Of a stretch of 64,000 nt of DNA, positions 1 to 11,175 are shown in pieces. A program made the translations under genes and the position numbers. How positions within the stretch are numbered: the stretch's first letter is position 1; every line of letters begins with the position of its first letter. The stretch lies in the NCBI GenBank assembly GCA_008828725.1, contig MEHQ01001076.1, forward strand, positions 558,001 to 622,000, given 5' to 3'. This stretch comes from Saccharina japonica (taxonomy: Eukaryota; Sar; Phaeophyceae; Laminariales; Laminariaceae). Under the pieces are notes generated by a model. That model was not told the DNA's origin. It worked only from the letters and a program-made list of their open reading frames with translations, and did no database searches.

Positions 1-1190
1 GAGGATCAAAGCAGGAGGAGTAGCCGGGGGTTAATTTCTAAGGTTGGTCGCAGCAGAGAGTCCTCGTTGATCCCAACTAAATACGAATTTACCTATTCAC
101 GACGCGATGTTTCAACAGGGTTCTTTATTTGAAAGAAAGCGTGCACTGGCGTATTGGCTGTGTGCCCATCACGACATTGTGCAATTTTAATCATAGATTG
201 TTTATGACGTGATTCCCACCAGGAAGACATGTGTCTGTAACCAAACACACACATCACGTTGCCGCGAGAAAAGCTGCTAGTAAAAACGACGTTCCTAATC
301 CAGCGAGGAAACTACTACCTTATGGGTTGCAACAGATGTTTGTTGTTGTAGCGTCGAGGTCCAGTCAAACCACTCTAGGTTTGCTCACCCTGTGTGTGAG
401 TTGGGCCGGGCACCCTCAATTAAGATGCAACGTAGTACGATGAGCTTGGTTTCGAAGGGTAATTTGCGCCCACGACGTCTACCCAAGACACAAATATCCA
501 TACCTCTTGAAGCGAACAGACATGTATCGTTTTTGGTTGCAACTGACATTTTGCAAACGCCAACCACCTTATGCTGCAAGAACACAACCCGGACGCCGCA
601 TGCAGGTATGTTGAAAAATCAAGGACGGGGATACATAGAGTAACGCTGGATCGCATTGAGGCGAGTTTGGTAGTATACTCAAACCCTTGGCGAATCCCCA
701 GCTGCTTATGCGCCACAGGGGGTCAGGGCCAACGCTGGTTCTTCCACGTGGATACTGTGTATTTCATATATTTGTTGTATTGAAGTATGATTTGTTCTAT
801 TGTGAAGTTCCCTTATTAATAGTAGTGATAATTTACTCGCGGCCGTTTTTCTCAGGCCGAACCGTCCACGCAGTGTGCCCAACGCCTTCATGGCCAGAAC
901 AATTTTCGTGATGATTCTTAGACCACCAAATATTTTAGTGAGCATGATGTATTTGACAACTCTGCGCTTGTTTCCGTGCCTACACATGAAATACCAGCAT
1001 AATCAAACCACCTCAATGTACGCTCAACATTTCGGTTTTATTTGTAACCATCTCCAGTCGGGCGCCGCAAACGCTGCCATTGTCTTTCGAAAATGAAGAT
1101 ACTAATCGATGAAGTTAAAGCACCGATTTCGTATTGACGAAGAAAAACAGGGAAGAGAAATGGGCACGCCAACTTATACCTGTTCACCCC
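1..1190. other. Left-edge non-coding stretch
   Basis: Only short overlapping ORFs on both strands are present, with no family motif and no exon supported by splice sites. From about 1,200 rightward the sequence resembles the spacer at 30.3 kb (shared stretch around ctagttgaag), so this is probably diverged spacer of unit 0. I see nothing else in it. Confidence 0.5.
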
Positions 1191-3645
1191 GTTAAGTTTG
1201 TTTTTCGTAGAAAGTGTTTTTGAGGACACCCTAGTTGAAGCTACTCACACGTACGCAAAAAAGAAAAATGACAGTGTCGCTATGACCACTCATTTAGATC
1301 AGACAAACAGAACGATACAGGAATGTTTCCACCTCTATGCATTGTCGATTAACACACCTAATACGCCGCAGCATGGAAATGTTTGAACAAAAGCGACGTC
1401 CTGTACTGAGTCTTTATGTACTTCTCTCTTTCTGAAAGTTACGATGGTGGCCCTTTTGAGCAAGTTGGTATTTGTAGCACTAGGACTAACCAGGCGTATC
1501 GTATCCGGGGTTTTGCACGGTTAACACTTCAGCTGTTGCAGCGATTTAGGCACGGTTATAACCCTGGGCCTAGCACAAATAACTGTTTATAAAACAAATG
1601 GACAGCCGTTGGGAACGTATTCTACTTGATTAGCGGCACCCGAAAGGGTACTGATTTACTGAAACCGCGCCGGAAACATATATATTTTGGAGGAATGGGG
1701 AGGACTTCTGAAAGTTGGAAACTCAACATCGACGCATTCAAACGGGGATGCCACAGAGCGATAACCATAACGTCGTCAAGGGGATGCATGCCTGTGTAGC
1801 GTGGTGAATAGTCACGGCAATAAATACTTGGTGATTTGGCTGATCAGCAGTGCTTGCGCTGATACAGCCGTATACTTGTTTTGGGTGTTGTGTTCGTGCT
1901 CTGTAGGGGAGCATCACATAACCTTGTGCCGGGAGCGACCGATCTAGCTCGACTGCGTTTCTAAACTGTAGAAAAGGTTTCATGTCGAAGGTTTAAAGGG
2001 GCGATAAATAATTGCAATGGCGCAGGAAGAATGAAGGCGTGCAAAACCACTCTTGACCATGTCAAATCGACAGTCGTTCATTTATCCTACGGTTCTTTGC
2101 TTAGCTGAAACAACATAATTTCGTGTTGTTGTTTAGATTTTCCGTGCCACTGGACATGTTGCGCCCCGGTAGAGTAGTGGTCAGCTTCAAAGACTACTAT
2201 CATTGGTACCCAGGATCGAATCCCACCGTGGTGAGAGATTTTGTCTTTATTTGAAAAAATAAAAAGGAACCAATTGCTGAGAGCGCCTTCGTGGCGTGGG
2301 TAGGCGGAATCCGACGCAAGTCGACGAGGGAAGAAAGGGCTGAAATCTTCTCGCGATAAAAATGCAAGACAAGAACCGTAGTGGGGAAGGAGGGAGAAGA
2401 GCCTACTTTGTGACCCCGAATCTGAGTTACGACTAGGAAGGAGAGAGAAAAGAAGGGCGAAGATAATAAATGGGATGGAGAAAAAACAAAAAAATCCAGC
2501 TATGAATTTCTCTTACATTGTGTGCATGTACGTGATACTGAATCGTAAGTAATGACTATGTGTTGACAAAGCCTGGTTGGTACGTGCCATGTACGTACGT
2601 CGGTCGTATAATTGAAACCCTAGTCTTGTGATTTCTCAGTAGTACTCAATCTCGTCTTGTAGTTGACAGTGCTTCACTACATATTCTGACATTGCCTACA
2701 TCTGAACATACGTCATTTATTAGGCACAAAACAAATCCCAAACACGTTTATAATGCTTGAAATTAACCCATTCAATACGACCAAACCCTGAACGTGTTAG
2801 CTGGTATCGATACATCCACTCTTGTATTTTAGTTTCCGTTTATGAATCGACCAGCATGCCGAGCAACAATGCTATTCCACCACTGAAAGTGTATTGTTTG
2901 TGACTCGACTGTTGTTTTCAGCGACCTTGCACATAAAAGACAAATGCGAAACGACAATCACTGAAGTGCCGACAGAAGTGGGAACAAACTTCCGTCTAGT
3001 GTTGATCCTAGGCCGCCATCGTACCAATAATAATACTCAGTAGACCTGCTAGTTGTTATATAAATGTATCCCAATGCACTCACGAGCACATACGTAAGAC
3101 ACGCTGGTTCACCACGATATATCTGAACAAATACCCATAGGAAGGAAACACGACCCCGCCTAAATGAGACTCTCTACAGATGGAAATAACACCTGATGTC
3201 GTCCACTGTCTATACAACAGGGCAACGTTGGAAGATCATAAAATGTTTACATTGCGAACGATCGCTCAACGCTTTCGAGAATTTAAGCGTTACCACCGCA
3301 AGGCGTATGCGTACATGCCTTTAGGCGTGAGGGGCGTAATTTCCCGACACACTTGAGGCAGTGTGCCATGCATGCTGGCGATGCTTTTAGTCGGTGACTG
3401 CGTATGGTAACATGCTTTCAAACGGGAAGGGCGTGTTTGCCCGCCCCAAGTAGGGCAGGGTACCGTAGGTGCTAGTGATGCATTTGTTGAGTGACTACAC
3501 ATATTGTCCAAGAAACATCCGTAGTCAGGTTTAGCCAGGATCCCTGAATGACTAAACGTCTTCGGGGATTTCTTAATAAATTGATTATCTGCCCGACGTG
3601 GGGTCTTGTTTACACGCAAACGAGCGTCGTCGTATTTCTTTAGTG
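1190..3645. other. 3' flanking spacer of copy 0
   Basis: This interval aligns in patches with the spacers downstream of genes A, B and C (for example the catcgacgcattca block near 1,725, 9,360 and 30,860). It has no ORF whose frame is kept among copies. It contains the SINE at 2,161-2,494, which the other units lack. Confidence 0.6.
2161..2494 (+). mobile_element. tRNA-derived SINE
   Basis: The head looks like a tRNA: an A-box-like stretch tagagtagtgg at 2,170-2,180 and a B box ggatcgaatcc at 2,213-2,223, at the spacing of an internal RNA polymerase III promoter. A body without coding potential follows, and the element ends in an A-rich tail at 2,481-2,494. The homologous spacers of units A (near 9,790) and B (near 31,270) run straight from gatatgttgaat to ccagctatga without this block, so it inserted into unit 0. 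The acceptor and anticodon stems do not fold cleanly, so it is not a functional tRNA gene. I did not find clear target-site repeats. Confidence 0.7.
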
Positions 3646-3884
3646 TTAAAATCTCGAACCTGACATATTTTCAAACTGCCCACACAAGACGCCAACACCT
3701 AACTTGACTAATAGTAGACTAAGCCAACCGGGTATCAAATCGCTTACGCCAAACATTGCTATCGCGTCGACCCATTGTATTGAACCTAACAACCATGGAA
3801 TTGAAAAGTTGAAAATGAGCCAGCTGACCTCTGTATCATCAACTACCAAACTAGCCATAAGACCAGCAGAACCAGCAGAAAAAT
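3646..3884 (-). pseudogene. Copy 0, putative terminal exon
   Basis: A pyrimidine-rich acceptor (cctttcag) precedes phase-1 sequence encoding FSAGSAGLMAS, homologous to the CSAGSAGLTAE ending of genes B and C. The first cysteine is Phe here. No stop follows where the other copies end, and the frame runs on for about 65 residues, some hydrophobic, before stopping at 3,646. Confidence 0.4.
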
Positions 3885-5735
3885 CTGAAAGGTGGTCACC
3901 CCGGACTACATCCTGGATGTCGTCTACAGAAACAACTGACGAAAGTCAATAGATAATTAGACGCACACCTTGTGGTAGTGTGACAAATATCGAAGGACCA
4001 ACAAGAACGGCAGCACAAATCCAGCAAACATCTAAGCGCGTGATATGCCGATGAAAAGTGCAAGCTCTCTACCAACCCCGTTTGTAAAAAAATACAAATA
4101 GTATATAGTATACAGATATTATCTGAATTCGTACCAAAAGGGGATGGACGCGTATTTCTCCTCGTCGTACGTAAGTATGTATCGATACAGAGAGAACGCT
4201 GTTGGAGAGCTCACCGCCCGTCAAACAGACCCAGGGACAAGCTCTGTAACAATAGCGACAATAGTATCAGGTCACACACTCTTTTTCATGGAAGCGGTGT
4301 GTTCGATTACAGAGGGTTCACTTGTACGCGTTTGTTCAACGCAAATCAAAGACACCTCTCGAAACCCCATTAAGAGTGCGAGTTGAGCGACTTTGCACAT
4401 CGGGGTCGAGGTCCTACTCCGCACCCAAACTAATTGTGTCTTGGGAGCACTTGTTGAGGTTGTTCCTTTCTTCAGATGTTATCTCCCGTAGTTTGTCGCT
4501 CCCTGGGAAGAAAAAGGGGGATATGTAGCGGTTAGGAGAACGACCTATCTTCGGGTGACCTCATTCATCGACAACTTATTTCACGGCGGCAGTTGGCTGC
4601 TGTCAACGTCTGCTCGTCGGCTGCGGCTTTCATCGTATAGTAGTTTACCGGTTTCACGTGCGTCCTTACATCTATCAATCAGCCGACCGGTATGTATACT
4701 GCATCGCTGATTAACCCTGATATGCGGTACGATTAAATCTTTGCTACCTCACCAGTGGAGATTTTACGCTATCACTAATGTTTCTGCATGGTATAGTACG
4801 TTGGTATTGTTACGATCGTGATTATACTCCTAGGATACTTTTATGTGTAACTATGTTAGTTACATTCACCCCCCTGGAAAATCTGCGACTTATTTTCCTT
4901 TTGTGATCGTATTCGAAACGCAAGTGTCGTTAGGGCAAACTCACGCAGTCCTGATCCCACCTACCCCCATCCACCGGTTGAAGACTAACCATAACAGTGC
5001 CGTTATGCTGGAAGCAACCATGAACTCTTCGTTGTCGACCTTGCCTCTTTGCGAAATAAATCAGAACTACGAAACCTATTTCCACGATCAGACAGGTGCG
5101 TTTATTCATATATACCCAAGGGCGCACAAAAAAAAAACATGTATCGACCCCCCCCATATATTGGAGGGAAGAAACCGGACCGTTGTGACCCCAGAAAACA
5201 ATAAGTCAAGTTTTTTTTTAATTACCCCCCCCCCCGACCAGCGAAAAAACAATAGGGGGGGGTCTCTAAAACAAAGGTAAAAAAAGGGAACAAAAAACGA
5301 AAAACAAATGGTTTTTGCTCATTTCGTCCTGTGATCACAGCGATCCGGTTACTTTTCATTCTGACCTTCCTACGTGTGTGGTGTCGTTTTTTTTTTTTTT
5401 TTTGAGCGCCCTTGATATACCCTTAGTGACGGGGCCTGTATTCCTTACTCCAACATACCATTTCAGCTATAATAGGGAGTACGACTGACGCATGCCACGG
5501 TAGAGGTGTGCCATGTTTGTTCTGACGGTGGTCACCTGACGATCTCTACACTTCACCGCAAAACTGAGTATGAAGGTAAATCAAAATAAAAACCCGATAG
5601 AACAACACCACGCCCAGGTAAAACATTTCCCAACGCAAGAATAAAAGCCCGACGAGTTTGGGTTAAGGAACCCTATCATCTAGAAATGAATTCAGCCGAA
5701 ACTCGATGCTTCTATCGTAGCACGCGTGGACTCAC
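3885..5735 (-). other. Copy 0, last intron region
   Basis: This interval corresponds to the 1.3-1.5 kb between the single-repeat exon and the terminal exon in the other copies. It is longer here, in part because it contains the MITE at 5,117-5,414. A short frame with a GRQRR..(A/G)C..(H/Y)NGTV pattern near 4,960-5,050 recurs in the other copies, but its frame breaks in B and C, so it is not called an exon. Confidence 0.5.
5117..5414 (-). mobile_element. hAT-like MITE, 298 bp
   Basis: The element starts with CAAGGGCGCACAAAA and ends with its inverse, TTTTTGAGCGCCCTTG, giving terminal inverted repeats with one mismatch over about 16 bp. ATATACC flanks both sides (5,110-5,116 and 5,415-5,421), consistent with the 8-bp target duplication of hAT elements after one change. 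The inside is non-coding, with long C, G and A/T runs. The other units lack it. A related copy in the opposite orientation begins near 25,707. Confidence 0.8.
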
Positions 5736-5852
5736 AGTGATAGTTGCAGCACTTGTCGGTAGTGCATCCGGAGTGGAGGCATTTGATCTTGTCAGAGGAC
5801 TGATTCGGGGCGTAGTGTTTAGGGAAGTAGTAGGAGTCGCAGTAGACGGTGT
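5736..5852 (-). pseudogene. Copy 0, single-repeat cysteine exon (CR6)
   Basis: This 117-nt phase 1-1 exon lies between gccgtcag and a GTGAGT donor. It encodes one half-repeat beginning DTVYCDSYYF. The second cysteine of the module, present in A, B and C as YYCPKH, is Phe here. Confidence 0.75.
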
Positions 5853-6071
5853 CTGACGGCGCAGTGAATATATCAAGATGGGCAGTTTCAGCAACACAGC
5901 GATGTCAGCATATTAAATGGATGGAAGATTCATGTTTAATCTTATTGCGTGGATCTTCTGCTGGAACCCAGGAGGTTACCAAACAAGGTATTGATATCAG
6001 TGTACCTCAAAATGCGATATATTATATATTCATAGAAGACGCCTGTCGGGTATTTTCGAGAAGCGTCTCAC

Positions 6072-6290
6072 CCTTCTCGCAGCAATGTTTTTTGCTGCAC
6101 TTGTAGTCCTTGCACACAGTAGTGTCGGCATCATCCACCAGCTCAAAGTATTTAGGGCAGTCATAGCTCGAGCAGACCTTGTTGCAGCACTGCGACTTAT
6201 CGCATTTGCCGTTCGTACATTGCTCCTTGTTGGCGTTTTCGATCAGAGCGTAGCCGGACGAGTACTTGAAACTATCGCAGAAGACAGGCT
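6072..6290 (-). pseudogene. Copy 0, cysteine exon CR5
   Basis: This 219-nt phase 1-1 exon lies between cttcag and GTGAGA. It holds two half-repeats and the frame is open, but the second cysteine of the first module is Tyr (DSFKYSSGYAL). The second module, VCSSYDCPKYFELVDDAD, keeps all six cysteines. Confidence 0.85.
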
Positions 6291-6545
6291 CTGAAGTTGA
6301 AAGTAAAAGGGTTACTTGTAAACACACGCGCTGTTGAAGCTTTTAGACATTGATCCTGGCATTTCAATGCGAGAGCAAACTGTGCCTTCTGCACGGGTCG
6401 CCCACATAACCAGTCGCGAACGTCCCGTAGAGAAGGTCGAGCATAGCACTGTCAACTTGCGTAATTATCCAGAATGCGTGACGGCTATCTAAAGCACACA
6501 GATCACCAGGCGCTGTGTAGTCTCTAAAATTTCAATGCGTCTCAC

Positions 6546-6764
6546 CCTTCTCGCAGCACTGCGTTTTACTGCACTTGTGATCCTTGCACAAGGTGGAGTC
6601 AGCGTCGCCCACTAACTCGTTGGACTTAGGACAATCGTAGCTCGAGCAGACCTTGTTGCAGCACTGCGACTTCTCGCATTTTCCGTTGGTACATTCCTCC
6701 TTGTTGTCTTTCTCGATCAGGGCGTAGCCGAAAGAGCACTTGAAAGTGTCGCTGAAAACAGATT
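6546..6764 (-). pseudogene. Copy 0, cysteine exon CR4
   Basis: The 219-nt frame is open with intact splice signals (cttcag, GTGAGA). The first cysteine is Ser (SVFSDTFKC), and the normally aromatic pair after CPK is SN. The rest of the two-module pattern is intact. Confidence 0.85.
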
Positions 6765-7027
6765 CTGAAGTTGATATTCGAACGGTTACCGGCAACAACA
6801 CGCGGCATTAAAGCTTTAACACATCACGCCCGGCATTGCAATACGAACGTAAAGTCGGGTTCTGTGCGCGCGTCGTCAGCATAACCATTGGCGAACGTTC
6901 CTTAGAGCTTAGAAAACGTCAATTATATCACAGTCAAGTTGCGTAAACATTCGGAATGCGCGACGGCCACGTACAGCAGACATGCGACTAGATGCTGTGT
7001 AGTCAGCGTAACTTGAATGCATCTCAC

Positions 7028-7246
7028 CCTTCTCGCAGCACTGCGTTTTGCTGCACGTGTAGTCCTTATACACGGTGGAGTCGGCGTCGTTCCCTAACTC
7101 GTAATAGGTTGGGCAATCGTAGCTCGAGCAGACCTTGTTGCAGCACTGCGAGTTCTCGCATTTGCCGTTCGTGCATTGCTCCTTGTTGGTGTTCTCGATC
7201 AAAGCGTAGCCGGAAGAGCACTTGAACGTATCACAGAAGACAGGTT
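7028..7246 (-). pseudogene. Copy 0, cysteine exon CR3
   Basis: The 219-nt frame is open with intact splice signals. In the second module the third cysteine is Tyr (DSTVYKDYTC), while the first module is complete. Confidence 0.85.
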
Positions 7247-7506
7247 CTGAGGTTGAAAACCAAACAGGTAAGAGGGGAAACACGCGGAGGTTTGAACTCT
7301 AATATGTCATGCCTGACTCCGATATGTGATGATACACTGCGTTCTGTGGCCGCGTCGTCAACCTAATAACCAATCGTGGACGTTCCTTAGAGAACGCTAA
7401 GCATATCACGGTCAACTTGCGTAAACGTACTGAAGTGCGCGACGGCCATATAAAGCATACTTGCCGCCTGGGGCTGTGTTGTAGGTGTAACTCGAATGCG
7501 TTTCAC

Positions 7507-7723
7507 CCTTCTCGCAGCACTGCTTTTTGGTGCACTTGTAGTCCTTGCACACGGTGGAGTCAGCGTCGTTCACTAGCTCGTAGTACTTAGGGCAATCGTA
7601 ACTCGAGCAGACCTTATTGCAGCACTGCGACTTCTCGCATTTGCCGTTCATACATTCCTCTGTTGTCGTTGGCGAATTGAGCGTAGCTGGAAGAGCACTT
7701 AAGAGTGTCACACAAGACAGGTT
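7507..7723 (-). pseudogene. Copy 0, cysteine exon CR2 (frameshifted)
   Basis: This exon is 217 nt instead of the usual 219. Splice signals remain (cagcag acceptor, GTGAAA donor). The frame starts as PVLCDTLKCSSSYA, then a 2-nt deletion before the EECMNGKC part shifts it. The second module, downstream of the break, still has all its cysteines. Confidence 0.85.
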
Positions 7724-7977
7724 CTGCTGTCCAAAACCAAAGGGGTAGGGTGGGAGACACGTGGATGTTTGACCTCTACGATGTCTAGTCCGACTACGAA
7801 ATGCGATGATAAAATGTGTTCTGTTCGCGCGTCATCAACACAACTAATAAACAACATTCTTTAGGCAAAGTCAAGCATGTCACAGTCAAATTGAGTTCAC
7901 ATACTAACTGCGCGACGGCAATTTACAGCATATGGGCCAGGCGCTTGTTAGTCAATGTAACTTAAATGCAGTCTCAC

Positions 7978-8194
7978 TCTTCTCGGAGCACTGGCCCTCC
8001 GAGCACTTGTAGTCCTTACAGACGGAAGTGTCGGCATCGCCCACTAGGTCGTAGCATTTCGGGCAGTCGTACCCAGCGCAGACCTTGTCGCAGCACTTGG
8101 ACTCCTTGCACTTGCCCCACTTACACTTGACGTCGTTGGCGTTGTCGATTAAAAAGTAGCCGGAAGAGCACTTGTAGGAGTCGCAGTAGACTGT
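7978..8194 (-). pseudogene. Copy 0, first cysteine exon (CR1)
   Basis: This is the homologue of the phase 0-1 first cysteine exon of the other copies: 217 nt, open throughout, with an acceptor in ctctcacag and a GTGAGA donor. It encodes TVYCDSYKCSSGYFLIDNAN and so on. The closing CC pair of the second module is CS, and an extra Cys appears after CPK (CPKCYDL). A second possible acceptor lies 4 nt further in. Confidence 0.8.
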
Positions 8195-9305
8195 CTGTGA
8201 GAGGTGCAGATATTACCAAGTAGGGTGAATTGGCGGCATTTTTAAATTAATAAAGGAGCCCGTGGTAAACTAATGTTGGGTTCGGCCGGCCTATAAACTT
8301 GTCTTTGTCGATGTCTCAAGTTCAAAAGCGATGCGGGCCAAGAATCTCAAACATATTCCAGAACCGATTGTTTCCTTTGAGACCCTCCCACATCAGCGCG
8401 GACGACTACCTGTATGTCACCCCTTTAACCCGATCGATCATCAACCCACACTGCATTACAGATCGCATTGTAGATCCTACACAAAATAATTTGCGGGGGT
8501 AAAGGGCCAGTAAGACTGTTGCGCAAACTTTCAAACCAACGAACGGCCTTCACCACGCATGACATCGTGCCCCTGTGTTGACTAGCTGGGACTATTTCCG
8601 TAATATTAGTTAGTTGCTCGTGCCGCCTTACCTTAAACCTCTCGATCCGCTTGCACACGGGATGCAACATATAAGCATTCAGCATCAATACCCAGAACCG
8701 TTTCTTCTTCCTACCTTGCTGTACGAAGTGGTACGCCTCCCGCGGAGGCCCTACTCCGTGTCTCCTTCGACTGATACAACATCGATCGTACGATAGCAAA
8801 ATCAAAGCGATGTGGGCGTTTGTCGTAAGTGTGAAAACACCAGACACTTGCCGCCATCGCGATGTCATGATAATGGCTGCCGTGCATGGCAACGCCCACT
8901 AAGGTATGGGTTTGCGGCGGTGCATGTTTCGTGTTTAGGCAGCGTGATGCGTCCTCGATGCGATACAAGAAACGTTACACATTACAAGCCACGTGAATGT
9001 GATACACGGCAGGAAGTTTGCTCTTCTGGCTACGTTTTGATGCGGCGTCTAGTCCCACATTCTCCAGTCTTACAACTCTCTTTTTTTGCTGTTTACGATG
9101 TATGTTCAAATATCGGATATTGCCCTATCATATCAATATCGCTAACCAAGGTTGAGTGCACTTTGAGGCTTCTACAGTAGTAGTCGAATCAATGCCGGTG
9201 ATGAAACAATATCACAAAAGGCACCATTCGCTTCGGGTTACTCCAGTGAACAGTCGAACAGTATATTGACAAGGTATACGCTCCACCAAGCCAGTACAAG
9301 CCTAA
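8195..9305. other. Truncated 5' part of copy 0
   Basis: There are patches of homology to the intron between exon 2 and CR1 and to the sequence just downstream of exon 1: about 8,385-8,460 matches 15,135-15,200, 8,690-8,960 matches 16,390-16,660, and 9,190-9,305 matches 16,896-17,015. Nothing corresponds to exon 2, and homology ends before the exon 1 position. The ORFs here are not conserved. Confidence 0.6.
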
Positions 9306-11125
9306 CGATGTGTTTACGGCATGGGGGTAGGTTTCAAGTAGTAACATTTGAAAACATAGCATCGACGCATTCATGCGTGGATGCCACAGAGTCACATTCG
9401 TTACTCCAGTCAAAGAGATGTAGGGCGTACAAGCGTGGATACTTGTCGAGGCAATAATGGATTTAGGATGGAGATAGCCCGGAGTGCATGAACTCAAACA
9501 GTCGTATATTTTGTGGGTGCACCGTTAGGAGGCGGTGTCGCATAAGCTAGCTCTGGGAGTGACCGAACTGCCTGGACGGCGTTTGTAAACTGTCGCAGAG
9601 GTTAACTGTCGAACGGTTTAAAGGACCATGGGATGATGTGATGTGGTAGGATGGGTGTGGACGTGAAACAGGCTCCTCGACCATCCCACATCAACGCCTA
9701 CATTCGATGATATATCCTACCATTTTTGGCCTGACTGACTGGCTGAAGATAGTGCTTAATATTAGCTTCTCCGTGTCTTGGATATGTTGAATAAACCAAC
9801 CAGCTATGAATGTCCCGTACATTGGGTGCATGTACGTGATGCTGGATCGTAATCGATGGCCTGGTTCTTAAACAACATGGATTGTACTTGACACCCACTA
9901 GGTTTGTGAGGAAATCGGTCGTATCATTGGAACCCTCTTCGTGTAATCATTCGGTAGTTCTTAATGCCGTCCTGCCTTCGCTGGTATAGTGCCGTACTCC
10001 AGTCCATAATTTACGTGTTGCACGACATATACTCCTATTGCCTACAACTGAATCAGTGTCATTAACTTTACAACAACAAGTTGCACAACACGTGTATTAT
10101 GAGTGAAAAGTACAGTGTCAAGTCGAGCCTCAATATCATTAAACTGTTAGCTGGCATTGATACATTCACTCTGGTGTATTCGTTTCCGGTTTTATATTGA
10201 TCAGCATGCGAAGCAGTGATGTGATCCCACCATTGACACAGTATGGTTTGTCGCGCAACATATATTTCCTGTGACCTCTCACAGAGGCGACCATTTTGAA
10301 ACGAAAACCGATAGCATGCCGAACTAAATAAGCACGAACTTCCGCCTAGTGTTGGACCTAGGCAGCCATTCTACGGATGATACTATCCGGCATACCTATT
10401 AACCATTATCCATGTTGTCGTCCATGCAATCATGAACACAACCGAATAACGGACTCGTTCAGCAGTAAATACCTCAACAAGTACCGTAAGAAAATGAACG
10501 CACGTTTTCCCGCTAAAATAGATATTGCTGCCGATCGAGTTAAGATTGTTTTTCGTCCAAGTGTATATAAAAACGAGGCAACGATGGAAGAGACCAGACA
10601 GACAGACAGCACGCATGATATATGTATTGTAATGATCGCTCAACAACTTCGACACTATAATGTATTGCATCTGAAAGGCGTATGCGTACATGTCTTCGAT
10701 CGTGCCAGCCGTCACTCAAGGAAGCGCGCCATGAATGCTAACGATTCTCGTGCTCAAATATATCGTATCGCCTAGGGATCATTGGAAATGTGTTTTAGCA
10801 GCGATCCCTGCGAGACGAGACGTCTTGGAGGATTTATTAATGAATTAACTATCTGCCTCAGGTGGGGTCTCGTTTACACGCAAAATATCGTCATTGTTTC
10901 TCAGGAGTGTCGAAACCCAGAATCTGTTTTCGTTCGAAACCGCCCACACTAAACGGAGACATTGGACTTGGCCAAGCGGATATAAAAAAAATTACACCAA
11001 TCATTCCGATTGCGTCGACCGCGTCGGACCATGACTGCGTCGACTGCGTCAGCCCATGACTGCGTCGGCCCATCATGTCTAACAACCATTCAACTGACAA
11101 GTAGATTATGTACCCCTCTGCATGC
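9306..11125. other. Downstream spacer of gene A
   Basis: The sequence jumps at about 9,306 from upstream-type unit sequence to downstream-type sequence matching 30,815 onward in unit B. Short ORFs occur on both strands but none keeps its frame among units. No RNA gene or transposon was recognised. Confidence 0.5.
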
Positions 11126-11175
11126 TCAACTACCAAATTCTTCAGCCGTAAGACCAGTAGAACCAGCAGAACAAT
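11126..11175 (-). CDS. Gene A, terminal exon (candidate)
   Basis: The acceptor gaccgccttgcag leads into phase-1 sequence CSAGSTGLTAEEFGS followed by TGA. The same acceptor and residues occur at the matching place in B, C and copy 0, and joining to CR6 keeps the frame (NYHY at the junction). If the CR6 donor is not used, the protein would instead read through into the intron. Confidence 0.5.

Larger units (their letters stand above)
3646..8194 (-). pseudogene. Copy 0: 5'-truncated, decayed cysteine-repeat gene
   Basis: This is the oldest-looking member of the array. Five long cysteine exons and the short sixth one are recognisable, in the same order and phases as in genes A-C. The signal exon and exon 2 are missing: homology to the upstream part stops at about 9,306, just short of where exon 1 would lie, and then joins the downstream spacer of gene A. 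The second cysteine exon carries a 2-nt deletion that shifts the frame. Module cysteines are replaced in the other exons (Ser, Tyr, Ser, Tyr and Phe in exons 1, 3, 4, 5 and 6). The last exon lacks the early stop seen in A-C and stays open to 3,646. A pseudogene is the simplest reading; splicing of some modules into transcripts starting further upstream cannot be excluded. Confidence 0.75.

Noticed and set aside
2161-2235. Functional tRNA gene
   Set aside because: The boxes are good but the acceptor and anticodon stems do not pair properly, and the sequence continues into a SINE body.
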